Source of the DNA: CAYSYM01 sp964435115
GTDB lineage: Bacteria; Chloroflexota; UBA6077; CF-72
Assembly: GCA_964435115.1 (NCBI GenBank)
Contig: CAYSYM010000006.1
Location: 45,184-109,183 of the forward strand
Reading direction: 5' to 3'
Length of the DNA stretch: 64,000 bases
Shown: positions 43,847-52,377 of the stretch, one piece after another
Layout: each line of letters starts with the position of its first letter
How positions within the stretch are numbered: the stretch's first letter is position 1
Notes under the pieces: model-generated
What the model was told of the DNA's origin: nothing
The model's input: the letters and a program-made list of their open reading frames with translations, nothing else
Databases searched by the model: none
Translations under genes and position numbers: made by a program

Positions 43847-43957
43847 ATGGAGGATCATGGGCACGAGCATGGTAGCCAGGCGCCCCCGGAGGTGCCGCCG
43901 GTCGCTACGCTGGCCGAGATCCTCGCCGAACTCGAGGCCGACCGGGCGACTCGGTGA
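43847..43957 (+). pseudogene. Remnant of a VapB-like antitoxin
   Basis: A 36-codon frame starts at ATG 43847 and ends ATLAEILAELEADRATR, which looks like the C-terminal toxin-binding tail of a small VapB-type antitoxin. Its TGA overlaps the GTG of the truncated PIN frame by 4 bp, as in intact pairs. No DNA-binding domain remains: the region upstream is pth on the other strand. I read this as a fragment rather than a working antitoxin. Confidence 0.45.
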
Positions 43958-44205
43958 TCTACGTCGACACCTCGGTCCTCTTGGCGCAGCTCCTCGCCGA
44001 GGACCGGAAGCCCCCGGTGTCCCTCTGGGCGCAGACCCTTGTGGGAAGCCGCGTCGTGGAGTACGAAACCTGGACTAGAGGTAAGGCTGCGCCCCCTCAA
44101 GAGGGAGGGCGAAGCGCTCAGTACGCGTTCCGGTCGTGGAGGACGGCGCCGATCGTCTTGAGCAGGATCTTGACGTCGAAGGCGAGCGACCAGTTCTCGA
44201 CGTAG
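43954..44205 (+). pseudogene. Truncated PIN-domain toxin (VapC-like)
   Basis: The first 42 codons encode the N-terminus of a PIN toxin: MIYVDTSVLLAQLLAED with the first catalytic Asp, then SRVVEYETWTR with the Glu motif. After about 44080 the frame runs into the end of the polysaccharide gene on the other strand and no longer resembles a PIN domain; the two C-terminal Asp motifs are missing. It should be inactive. It overlaps the stop of the antitoxin remnant by 4 bp, so an intact module once stood here. Confidence 0.7.
44090..44111 (-). terminator. Weak hairpin after the exopolysaccharide operon
   Basis: Just after the stop of the glycosylphosphotransferase gene the minus strand can fold CCCTC/GAGGG with a flanking GCC/GGC pair. 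Only a short, mixed pyrimidine stretch follows. It is the best terminator candidate for this long leftward operon, but it is weak. Confidence 0.3.
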
Positions 44206-45554
44206 AAGAGGTCGTACTTGGTGCGCTCCTCGATACTGCCCCGGCCGCGATAGCCGTTCACCTGGGCCCAGCCAGTGAGACCGGCTTTCTCGGTGTGGCG
44301 CTCGTGGTAGCGCGGGACGATCCTGACAAACTGGGCCACGAACTCCGGCCGCTCCGGCCGCGGCCCGACCAGGCTCATCTCGCCAAGCAGGACGTTGACG
44401 AGCTGCGGCAGCTCGTCAACGCTGAAGCGGCGCATGAACGCGCCCAGCGGCGTGCGCCGCTCGTCGCCAGGGACGGCCCAGACCGGCCCGGTTTCCGCCT
44501 CGGCGTCCGGCCGCATGGAGCGGAACTTGATCATCTGGAAGGGCCGGCCGTCCAGGCCTACCCGCTCCTGCACGTACAGCACGCGGCCGCCCGGCGAGGT
44601 GAGCTTGATGAGCAGGGCGGCGAGCAGCATGACCGGCGAGAGCAGCACCAGTGCCGTCCAGCTCACGACGATGTCGATGCCTCGTTTGAGGACGCGCGAC
44701 CAGCCACGCAGGGCCACGTCGCGGACGCGCATGAGGGGCAGGCCGTTGACTTCGCTGGTCTCCACCTCCCGCGCCATCAGCTCGAAGATGTCGGGGAAGA
44801 TCTTGATGTTCACCTTCTCGCGCGTGCAGCCGGTCACGATCTCCACGAGCTGTGGGTGGCCGATGCCCGGGGCGGCGATCACCACCTCGCCAACGCGGTA
44901 GCGGCGGACGATGTCCGCTACGTCGGGGAGGTGGCCCAGCACCGGGGCGACACGGACGGGGCCATCGCGCTCGCTCGCGGCGCTGATGAACCCGACCACG
45001 CGGAAGCCCAGCTCGGGCGTGGCCTGGATTCGGGCGTTGATCAACTCGGCCTGCTCGCCATCGCCGACGATCAGCACGCGCTGGAGGTCGAACCCACGCC
45101 GGTGCGCCTCGCGCAGGATGGTCTCCAGGACCAGCCGTCCCAGCCACACGAGCACGATGGAGAGGAGCCCCCAGTACACGAGCATGAGGCGCGGCGGCTG
45201 CAGGGTCCGGTAGACCAGCAGCGTCGCGGCGAGCGAGAGGATCCAGCCCAGCCCAATCGGGCCGGCCACCTGGTACAGCAGGTCGACCCGGCTGACGCCG
45301 CGGCGCGGGAGGTACAGGCGCCGCAGCGCGAAGGTGACCAGCATGACGGCGAGGTAGAGCGTCGAGAGGTCGTCGTACGCCCAGAGGGGGCCAATCAGCT
45401 CGGCCGCGCGCGGGTCGCCGAGCTGCCGGAGCTGGTAGGAGAGCACGAACGCCACCCGGAGCATGGCGAGGTCGACGACGACGAGCGCCAGTACGTAGCC
45501 GGCCTTAAGCAGGCCAAAGCGGCGGACCGGCGATGGGAACGCGGAGCCCGGCAT
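44118..45554 (-). CDS. Exopolysaccharide polyprenyl glycosylphosphotransferase
   Basis: The 478-residue membrane enzyme starts polysaccharide assembly by moving a sugar phosphate from a nucleotide sugar to undecaprenyl phosphate. It has four N-terminal membrane helices, a CoA-binding-like Rossmann region (VLIVGDGEQAELINARI), a further helix after KRGIDIVVSW, and the C-terminal bacterial sugar transferase domain with YVQERVGLDGRPFQMIKFRSM, DELPQLVNVLLGEMSLVGPRP, GLTGWAQVNGYRG and YDLFYVENWSL. I start at the ATG at 45554 with GAGGG just upstream, 8 bp after the GT2 stop. It is last in a seven-gene polysaccharide operon. Confidence 0.95.
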   Translation of the reverse strand: MPGSAFPSPVRRFGLLKAGYVLALVVVDLAMLRVAFVLSYQLRQLGDPRAAELIGPLWAYDDLSTLYLAVMLVTFALRRLYLPRRGVSRVDLLYQVAGPIGLGWILSLAATLLVYRTLQPPRLMLVYWGLLSIVLVWLGRLVLETILREAHRRGFDLQRVLIVGDGEQAELINARIQATPELGFRVVGFISAASERDGPVRVAPVLGHLPDVADIVRRYRVGEVVIAAPGIGHPQLVEIVTGCTREKVNIKIFPDIFELMAREVETSEVNGLPLMRVRDVALRGWSRVLKRGIDIVVSWTALVLLSPVMLLAALLIKLTSPGGRVLYVQERVGLDGRPFQMIKFRSMRPDAEAETGPVWAVPGDERRTPLGAFMRRFSVDELPQLVNVLLGEMSLVGPRPERPEFVAQFVRIVPRYHERHTEKAGLTGWAQVNGYRGRGSIEERTKYDLFYVENWSLAFDVKILLKTIGAVLHDRNAY

Positions 45555-45562
45555 CTGCGCCC

Positions 45563-46492
45563 TCACAGGCCCACGCGGCGCTCCGCGGCCGGGGCCAGAG
45601 CCGTCCGCGCGAGCGCGACGACCAGCCCCGTGTACACGCCTACCAGCACCAGCGCGGTGACGAGCGGATTGTAGCGGCGCAGGTAGTGCTTCCGATAGAA
45701 GAGATCCATGGCGCGGAAGAAGTGGAACGTCATGCGCAGGGCGCGCTGCCGGCTGGCCGCACCGTGGTGGTGGCGGACGGTCACGGAAGGGACGTACCGC
45801 ACGGTCCAGCCGGCTTCCTTGAAGCGCCAGCACCAATCCAGATCCTCGCCGTACATGAAGAAGCGATCGTCCAGCAGCCCAGCCCGCTCCACCGCGGACC
45901 GGCGCACCAGCATGCAGGCCCCGCACACCGCGTCGACCTCCGTCTCGAGGTCCGGGTCCAGGTAGGTCAGGTTGTAGCGGCCGAACCGCGGACTGTTGGG
46001 GAACCGGGCGCTGAGGCCGCTGAGGCGGTAGAAGGCGACGCTCGGGCTGGGGAAGGAGCGTCGGCAGGCGAGGTGCATGCTGCCGTCGTCACGCGCCAGC
46101 TTGGGACCGACGATGCCCGCTTCCGGGTGGGCGTGGAGCTCGGCAAGCAGCGCGCCGATCGCGCCCACTGGCACCCAAGTGTCCGGGTTCAGGAGGAGCA
46201 GGGCACGCCCCCGGCTCCGCGTGATGGCGAGGTTGTTGCCGTAGGCGAAGCCGCCGTTCTTCGGCGATCGGACGAGCGTAACCCACGGGAACTCCGCCTC
46301 CACCATCGCCGCGGAGCCGTCGCGCGAGGCGTTGTCGACCACCAGCACCTCGGCGCTGAGCGGTGCGTTGCCGCGCGAGAGCGTGGTGGAGCCCTCCTGG
46401 CGCAGAGCCGCGAGGCACGTGCGCAGGTGGTCGCGCGTGTTGTAGTTCAGGATGATGACGGAGAGGTCGAGCGTGGCCGGCGGCAGGCTCAC
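45563..46492 (-). CDS. Family 2 glycosyltransferase (WcaA/rhamnosyltransferase-like)
   Basis: The 309-residue GT-A enzyme has an N-terminal VIILNYNTRDHLRTCLAAL, VVDNASRDGSAAMVEAEFP, the nucleotide-sugar metal motif in LLLNPDTWVP, and RFFMYGEDLDWCWRFKEAGW with the ED catalytic motif. The C-terminus carries one hydrophobic segment (ALVLVGVYTGLVVALA). The type is common among rhamnosyl- and related transferases, which would fit the GDP-rhamnose genes elsewhere in the window. The GTG start overlaps the preceding GT2 stop by 4 bp. Confidence 0.92.
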   Translation of the reverse strand: MSLPPATLDLSVIILNYNTRDHLRTCLAALRQEGSTTLSRGNAPLSAEVLVVDNASRDGSAAMVEAEFPWVTLVRSPKNGGFAYGNNLAITRSRGRALLLLNPDTWVPVGAIGALLAELHAHPEAGIVGPKLARDDGSMHLACRRSFPSPSVAFYRLSGLSARFPNSPRFGRYNLTYLDPDLETEVDAVCGACMLVRRSAVERAGLLDDRFFMYGEDLDWCWRFKEAGWTVRYVPSVTVRHHHGAASRQRALRMTFHFFRAMDLFYRKHYLRRYNPLVTALVLVGVYTGLVVALARTALAPAAERRVGL

Positions 46493-47460
46493 CGGGGTCC
46501 CTCCGCTATCGCCCGGCCCCGGCGCAGCCGCCACCAGAGGCCAGCCGGGTAGCCGAGCATCTTGGCCACGTCCCCCACGACCCGGATTGCCGGCACGGCG
46601 GCGAGGGCGCGCAGGGCGTCGCCGATGGCGAGGCCAGCCAGTGCGGGGGCGAGACGCTGGTACGGGCGGCGGGTGTAGAGGGCAGCACCGAGCGCCAACA
46701 GTGCCCAGGTCGACCAGCGCCGTCGGGCCCACCACGCGAGGAGTGGGGCCCCTAGGTACGTGGCGTAGCGGACGGCATGGCGCCCGCGCCAGAGATCCGC
46801 CTTCCCGTCGCCGCGGGCGTACAGGAAATACTGGCGGAAGAAAGCGCGGAACGAAGAACGGGGGCGGAACCAGGCGACGGCGTCGGCGGCGAAGGCGAAG
46901 CGGCAGCCGGCCCGTCGCAGCGCCAGGTCGAAGACCAGGTCTTCGCAGTAGTCCAGCCACTCCGGGTAGCCGCCGGCGGCCGACCAGGCCGACTTCCGCA
47001 CCAGCAGCGACCGGCTCGACGGCAGGAACGTCGCTGGATCGACGTCCGAGTGCGCCGGCAGGACGGTTGAGCCGAGCGCCGTCTCGAACCACGAGCGTGG
47101 GTCCGGCCGGAAGAACCCCGAGACGACGTCTACTCCGGGCGTGGCGCCGGTCGCGAGCCGCTCCAGCCAGCGCGGGTCCAGCCGGACGCCGGCGTCGGTG
47201 ACCGCGACCAGGTCGTGGGCCGCCGCCCGGATCCCCACGTTCCGGCCGCGCGCGATGGTGGCGCCGGGCTCGCGGAGGAGCCGGAGGGGTAGGCGCCTCA
47301 TCCAGGCGTGGAGGCGCTCCCAGGTGCCATCGCACGAGCCGCCGTCGACGACGATGACCTCGTCGGGCGGGCGCGTCTGGCCGGCCACCGAATCGAGCAG
47401 AGGGTCGATCGTGGACGCCTCGTCCAGGACGGTGACGACCAGGGACACCGGCGCCCCCAT
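46489..47460 (-). CDS. Family 2 glycosyltransferase
   Basis: The 323-residue GT-A enzyme begins SLVVTVLDEASTIDPLLDSVAGQTRPPDEVIVVDGGSCDGT, followed by VTDAGVRLDPRWLERL (the DxD-like site) and YCEDLVFDLALRRAG. The C-terminal third has hydrophobic segments and is probably membrane-associated. The ATG at 47460 shares one base with the stop of the upstream glycosidase-like gene (TGATG), and the end overlaps the next GT2 gene by 4 bp. A longer frame to 47502 lacks support. Confidence 0.9.
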   Translation of the reverse strand: MGAPVSLVVTVLDEASTIDPLLDSVAGQTRPPDEVIVVDGGSCDGTWERLHAWMRRLPLRLLREPGATIARGRNVGIRAAAHDLVAVTDAGVRLDPRWLERLATGATPGVDVVSGFFRPDPRSWFETALGSTVLPAHSDVDPATFLPSSRSLLVRKSAWSAAGGYPEWLDYCEDLVFDLALRRAGCRFAFAADAVAWFRPRSSFRAFFRQYFLYARGDGKADLWRGRHAVRYATYLGAPLLAWWARRRWSTWALLALGAALYTRRPYQRLAPALAGLAIGDALRALAAVPAIRVVGDVAKMLGYPAGLWWRLRRGRAIAEGPR

Positions 47461-49781
47461 CAGCGTGGGGCGTTCTCGGGCGTCACCGCGAGCCAGGGCC
47501 ACAGCCCGGCCTCCTTGGCGAGGTCACCACCGTTGGCCATGGTGACCTCGCCCTGTTGTGCCCACGGGACGGCGACCTTCCAGTACTGGAACGTGGCGCG
47601 CTGGGCACGGACGACGACGACGTTTGGGTACTCGGCGGTGGCCACGGGCAGCCCGTACCGGTCCAACCACTGGGGGTCGGCCAGGAAGCGCTCGCGCAGT
47701 GGGGCGGGCACCTTGTCCAGGAAGGCCAGGTGGCGCGCCACGACCTGCTCCCAGGGCAATCCGGCGTCCGGCCGCGTGTCGAAGGGGCGCGGCGTCTGGC
47801 GGTACACCTCTAGCCAGTCGTCCTTGCCCCGGTCGTGGAGGACGTCGAACGTGTTCAGGAACCAGACCTCACCGCCCTGGTCGGGCCGCCACTGGAGCAC
47901 CGCCTTCTGGAAGGCCTGGACGGTGAAGCCGTCGAGCTCGAAGCGGCGGGAGACCGGGTAGCCGAGGAGATCGACCCCGCCCATAGCCTGGAAGGCGTCC
48001 CAGAATGGGATGCCATCGGCGTTGGTCACGCTGTAGCCGGCGAAGGAGCCCTGCTCGCGCCGGCCGTTCGTCTGGGTGAAGAAGCGGCCCTGGGGGATCT
48101 CGTAGTCGGCGGGGCGATCGGTGGGGGCGCCAAGCCGAAGGGCATACCAGCCGGGCTGGTCGAGCCTGGCGGCCACGGCGGCGCCAGACCGGCCGGCCAG
48201 GGCAACGGGCTGCTCCTCACTGCCGTTCAGCCGCGCGAGGCGCAGCTCGGCAGGCGGCCTGGAGCCGAGGAGCTGCTGGAGATCGAGCGTGAGCTGGGCC
48301 GGGCCACTCGCCCACAGGCGCACGACGCCCGGGTCGGTGAACGTGGCGAAGAGCTGTGTCGGCCCGTCAGCGGCCATCTTCGCCACGCCGGCGTCGACCT
48401 GCTTCCCGCCCAGCAGCAGGGCGTCCGAGGCCCTGTAGACGTACCGCAGACCCACGTCGCGGTCGTCTTCGAGCCGCAGCTCGCCGGGGGCGCTGCCAGA
48501 CGTGTCAACATAGCGGCGCAGTGCGGCGAGGGCGTCGACGACTGGCTTGGGCGAGCCGTCGAGGGCGAAGGCACCCAGAGTCCGCTCACGCATGTTGTAG
48601 CCCTCGGGCATGTCATTCAGCACCCACTTGGCACCACCCGCGGCGCGCTGTGAGAGCAGCCCCAGGAGCGCCGCGGTCTCGTAGAGAGCTGCCTTCGCGG
48701 GATCGAGCTTCTCGGTGGCGTAGCCGAACTCGCCAAGCACGTACGGTTTGTCCGGGTGGGCGCGCTGCAGCGCCGCGAGCAGCACCAGCGCGCTGCGCAG
48801 CCCGGCGGCGGCTGCGGTCGGATAGCGGTGGAGGGTCTGGTAGTCCAGCGCGTGGTTGGCGGGGAGCTTGGCGAGGATCGGGTCGGCGTGTCCCACGGTG
48901 ACCGGCTTGGCCGGGTCGCCCCGGCGCACCGCCTCGAGCTGGGGCTGGATCCAGGCCCGCAGCGTCTCGTCCAGGGCGGCGAACAACGCCCCCCACTTGG
49001 CGCCGGCCGGGTCGTCCATGTAGTCGAGGCTGGTCGCGCCGGCCCCTTTCTCGCGCACCCACGCTGCGGCCTCGTCCAGGAACTCGCGGTACAGCCGCAG
49101 GTTGTTGATGTACACCCAGGCCTCGTCGTCAGACATCCACGCCGGGACCGTCCTGGCGCCTTCCTCGGAGGCGCGGAAAGCGGGGACCTCGGCGCGCGGC
49201 AGGCGCTCGCCGTAGGTCTGGACCAGCCCGGGCTGCTGGAGCGGGACGGGGGCTGCGTAACGCGTGAATGCCAGGTCGCCGAAGCGGGGCTCGTTCTTCA
49301 GGTCGTAGGCCAGGATGCCGGGCCGGCCGCGATAGCGGCGCGCCACCTGTTCCGCGGTCGCGGACACGCGGGCCAGGTCGCGTTCAGGGTAATCGCGGAG
49401 GGAGACCACGAGCTGGAGCCCGCGGCGTTCGGCCGTCGCGACCACCTGGTCGAGCTTGTCCCACTTGCCGGCGTTGATGTCGGCCAGCAGCGGCGCTTGG
49501 ACGAAGAGGCGCAGTGCCCGGGTGCCGGCCGCGGCGGCGCGCTGGAAGTCGGCGTCGATCAGGCCGGGGTCGAACTTGGCGTCGCTCCACATCTGCCAGG
49601 CGCGATCGCCAGGGCCTTCGTAGTTCATGCCGAGGAGGAAGATCGGCGCACCATTGGGGGCGAGGAGGCGCTCGCCGTCGCCGGACACCATGGCGGGGGC
49701 AGCGAACGCGGGGGTCGCGAGGGGGAGGGCGGCGGCGAGGACGAGCAGTGCCGAGGTCAGGCGGGCCAGGGAGCGCAGCAG
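47460..49781 (-). CDS. Secreted glycoside hydrolase-like TIM-barrel protein with C-terminal GYP-type domain
   Basis: The frame encodes a clan-A hydrolase-like barrel with acid/base Glu164 in YDLKNEPRF and putative nucleophile Glu351 in VLGEFGYATE (numbered from 49781). The C-terminal half has a domain with GYSVTNADGIPFWDAF and LLGYPVSRRFELDGFTVQAFQ, a type frequent in secreted Chloroflexota proteins. The first ATG (49691) has no ribosome site, but in-frame codons upstream encode an ideal signal peptide (LLRSLARLTSALLVLAAAL, then ATPAFA). That stretch begins at CTG 49781, 6 nt after GGAGG (49788-49792), so I propose a CTG start and 773 residues. The substrate is unknown; polymer trimming is likely given the operon. 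Confidence 0.82.
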   Translation of the reverse strand: MLRSLARLTSALLVLAAALPLATPAFAAPAMVSGDGERLLAPNGAPIFLLGMNYEGPGDRAWQMWSDAKFDPGLIDADFQRAAAAGTRALRLFVQAPLLADINAGKWDKLDQVVATAERRGLQLVVSLRDYPERDLARVSATAEQVARRYRGRPGILAYDLKNEPRFGDLAFTRYAAPVPLQQPGLVQTYGERLPRAEVPAFRASEEGARTVPAWMSDDEAWVYINNLRLYREFLDEAAAWVREKGAGATSLDYMDDPAGAKWGALFAALDETLRAWIQPQLEAVRRGDPAKPVTVGHADPILAKLPANHALDYQTLHRYPTAAAAGLRSALVLLAALQRAHPDKPYVLGEFGYATEKLDPAKAALYETAALLGLLSQRAAGGAKWVLNDMPEGYNMRERTLGAFALDGSPKPVVDALAALRRYVDTSGSAPGELRLEDDRDVGLRYVYRASDALLLGGKQVDAGVAKMAADGPTQLFATFTDPGVVRLWASGPAQLTLDLQQLLGSRPPAELRLARLNGSEEQPVALAGRSGAAVAARLDQPGWYALRLGAPTDRPADYEIPQGRFFTQTNGRREQGSFAGYSVTNADGIPFWDAFQAMGGVDLLGYPVSRRFELDGFTVQAFQKAVLQWRPDQGGEVWFLNTFDVLHDRGKDDWLEVYRQTPRPFDTRPDAGLPWEQVVARHLAFLDKVPAPLRERFLADPQWLDRYGLPVATAEYPNVVVVRAQRATFQYWKVAVPWAQQGEVTMANGGDLAKEAGLWPWLAVTPENAPR

Positions 49782-49919
49782 GAGGGGCCTCCAGAGTGGG
49801 CTGGGAAGATAACGACACGCGGCGGCCGGGGTTACTCGTCGGCCGCGGCGCGGCCCTGCCGCCCGAGGCGGCGCCGAGCGCGGAACTGTACGCGCTGCGC
49901 TCTGCCGTTCCCAGGGCGC

Positions 49920-51161
49920 TCAGCGGGCGAGCCCGCGGACCTCGGCGTAATCGCGCAGGGCGAAGTAGACCGGTTGGAGCTGGAAGTCGGGATCCGCCAG
50001 CCGGAACCAGTACCAGTCCTGGTCGCGCTGCGAGGCGTCCGGGCGCTTCCAGTACCAGACGGCCAGCACCTGCATCCACGGCCACTGCTCGCGCGCCCGC
50101 TCGAAGGCGCGCACCGTGTAGCGCGCCTGCAGCGTGGGCGTGACCCGGCCGAAGCGCTGCTCGGCGAAGGTCGGCGGGTTCACGTTCCAGCCTACCTCGG
50201 TGGCCCACACCAGCCGGTCGGAATCACCATTCCGCACCATCAGGTCGCGGACGAGCGTCGGGCGGGAGAACGTCACGTCCGAGCGGTCGACACGTGGGTC
50301 ATCCGGCCCGCCGCGCAGGCCGTAGGCCTGCACGCCCAGGACGTCGAAGCTGCCCCTGGCACCAGCGTCGTAGAGCGCCTGGAGATACCGCAGATCGTCC
50401 TGCGCCTCGGCGTTATCGGTGAGGGTGGGTGCGAGCGAAGCCAGCACGATGAGCGCGCCCGGATCGGCCGACCGGATGCGCTCGGCGGCGCCGCGCAGGA
50501 GCCGCGCGTAGGCGGCCGGGTCTGGCGGGCGCCGGCCCCACTCGATGGCCAGGTTGGGCTCGTTCCAGACCTGGTAGGCGGCGACGCGTCCGCGGTACCG
50601 GGCGGCGACAGCTCCGACGAAGTCCCAGTAGTCCGCGTAGCGCACCGGGGGACCCATGCCGTCGAAGGCGTCCTGGGGCAGCGCCCAGCGGGGACTGGTG
50701 TCGAGCCGCAGGAGGAGCCGCATGTCGAGCGCCTGCGCGTCGGCGACGATGGCGTCGAACTTGGCCCAGGTGGACACGCCGAACTTGGGGTCGACGTAGC
50801 GTCCTTTGGCCTCGGGTTCCACCTGCTCCCAGGGTAGCTGCTGGCGAATCCAGCCAACGCCAGCCGCGCGCAGCAGCTCCAGGCTGCGCCGCCGCTTGGC
50901 GGGCTCGACCTCCTGCTCCAGGAAGACGTTGGCGCCGATCGGGTTGAGGCGATCCGAGGCTGGCGGGCGCGCGGCAGCCGTCTGCACCGTGGGCTGGGTG
51001 CGCCCGGCGGTGAGCGCTACCCAACGGTGCTTGAGGTCGATCTGGAGCGTATCGAAGGCGGCCGCGCCTGGCACCAGAGCCAGCAGCGCCAGCAGCGCGA
51101 ACGTGGCCAGAGCCGCGACGAGCCAGCCGGCGCGGGGAGCGCGCAGCCGGGCCTCAGCCAT
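49920..51161 (-). CDS. Membrane-anchored glycoside hydrolase-like protein (GH39/GH5-like barrel)
   Basis: The 413-residue protein has one N-terminal membrane segment (about 11-32) and then a TIM-barrel domain. Acid/base Glu201 lies in YQVWNEPNLAIEW and putative nucleophile Glu322 in VWATEVGWNV. The fold signature (RQQLPWEQVEPEAKGRY, then LRLDTSPRWA) resembles GH39-type enzymes of the xylosidase/iduronidase group. It has no signal-peptidase site that I can identify, so it is probably anchored with the barrel outside. The ATG at 51161 overlaps the glycosyltransferase stop by 8 bp. A 138-bp gap, in which I see no gene, separates it from the next hydrolase. Confidence 0.82.
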   Translation of the reverse strand: MAEARLRAPRAGWLVAALATFALLALLALVPGAAAFDTLQIDLKHRWVALTAGRTQPTVQTAAARPPASDRLNPIGANVFLEQEVEPAKRRRSLELLRAAGVGWIRQQLPWEQVEPEAKGRYVDPKFGVSTWAKFDAIVADAQALDMRLLLRLDTSPRWALPQDAFDGMGPPVRYADYWDFVGAVAARYRGRVAAYQVWNEPNLAIEWGRRPPDPAAYARLLRGAAERIRSADPGALIVLASLAPTLTDNAEAQDDLRYLQALYDAGARGSFDVLGVQAYGLRGGPDDPRVDRSDVTFSRPTLVRDLMVRNGDSDRLVWATEVGWNVNPPTFAEQRFGRVTPTLQARYTVRAFERAREQWPWMQVLAVWYWKRPDASQRDQDWYWFRLADPDFQLQPVYFALRDYAEVRGLAR

Positions 51162-52377
51162 CGGCCAGGTGCGCGTAGGCCGCCCGGAGCGCGGGGGCGA
51201 CGGCCGACCAGTCGTAGGTGCCCTCCACAAGGGCGCGGCCGTGGCTGGCGAGCCGGCTCCGCCAGTCCACGTCTCGGAACAGCCGGCCGAGGGTCTCAGC
51301 CCACTCTTCGGGCGAGCCAACCTGGAGGTAATGGACGCCCGGCTCGGCCTCGATCCCCTCCATGCCCAGGCGCGTCGAGACGACCGGGAGCCCGCTGGCG
51401 AAGGCCACGAGCGCCTTCAGGCGCGAGCCGCCGCCGACGGCCAGGGGAAGGACCAGGGCCGAGGCGCGCTTCAGGTAGGGGCGCTCGTCGGGCACGGCTC
51501 CCACGACGGCGATCCTGTCGTCGCGCTGGCCGGCGGCGACGAGCCAGGCTGGGGGGTTGTGGCCGACCACGAAGAGCCGGGCCTGTGGCTCGCGCTGGAC
51601 GAGCCGCGGGAGGACCTCCTTCACCAGCCAGGCCAGCGCCTCGCCGTTCGGGCGATAGTCGAGCTTGCCCAGGAACAGGAGGGCTGGCTCGTCCTCCGGG
51701 CCCGGGTGGCAGAACGGGTAGCGCGCGACGTCGAGGCCGTTCCGCACGACGCGCGTCTTCGCCCCCGTGGGACCGAGCGCGGCGAGCTGGTTGGCGTCGT
51801 GATGCGACACGGCGAGCGTGAGCCGGCTGCCCTGGACGACCTCACGCTCGAAGCGGGCCAGGTGGCGCCATTGGACCAGGGAGTAGCTGGCCGCGACGAA
51901 GTCCGCCACGCCCCGGCGGGCGAGCGCAGCCGTGAAGGCCCGGTACTGGAGGAGGAACTCCGCGTTGTGGGCGTCGTACACGCGCCACGGGCGGCCCAGC
52001 TCGTCGCGGGGCTGGACTGCGCGGAGGTAGCGGGCCATCTCGATCCCTTCGGCCTGGACCACGTCGTAGCGCTCGGAGGCGAGCAGCTGGTGCAGCCGTT
52101 CGACGTACGCGAGCGACCAAAAGCGGGCGGCGACGTCAGGGAGTGGCGAGTTGAGCATACACAGGGCACGGCGGGCGCGGCCACGCCCGCGCGGGTGTGG
52201 GACGAGCTCGGCGCGGCGTGCCAGCGCGGCCAGGCGGGCGGCCTCGGACGCGCCGCCGAAGGCGAGGGCGTGCACCTCGTGCTCCGCCCCGGCCAGCCGC
52301 AGGAGGCCGAGGTTGCGCAGGTGCGCACCAGCGTGCGGTGGGTCGGGGACACCGGGCAGGAGGAAGAGGAGCTTCAC
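51154..52377 (-). CDS. Family 4 glycosyltransferase (GT-B fold)
   Basis: The 407-residue protein starts MKLLFLLPGVPDPPHAGAHLR and has the two Rossmann domains of GT-B enzymes. The C-terminal sugar-nucleotide domain contains LLFLGKLDYRPNGEALAWLV, GHNPPAWL, VPDERPYLKRASALVLPL and FASGLPVVSTRLGMEGI, a GT4 pattern where the expected E-x7-E motif is modified (ALVLPLAVGGGSRLKALVAF). It probably transfers a sugar from a nucleotide donor to the lipid-linked repeat. Both ends overlap neighbours, by 4 bp (ATGA) at the start and 8 bp at the end. Confidence 0.9.
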   Translation of the reverse strand: MKLLFLLPGVPDPPHAGAHLRNLGLLRLAGAEHEVHALAFGGASEAARLAALARRAELVPHPRGRGRARRALCMLNSPLPDVAARFWSLAYVERLHQLLASERYDVVQAEGIEMARYLRAVQPRDELGRPWRVYDAHNAEFLLQYRAFTAALARRGVADFVAASYSLVQWRHLARFEREVVQGSRLTLAVSHHDANQLAALGPTGAKTRVVRNGLDVARYPFCHPGPEDEPALLFLGKLDYRPNGEALAWLVKEVLPRLVQREPQARLFVVGHNPPAWLVAAGQRDDRIAVVGAVPDERPYLKRASALVLPLAVGGGSRLKALVAFASGLPVVSTRLGMEGIEAEPGVHYLQVGSPEEWAETLGRLFRDVDWRSRLASHGRALVEGTYDWSAVAPALRAAYAHLADG

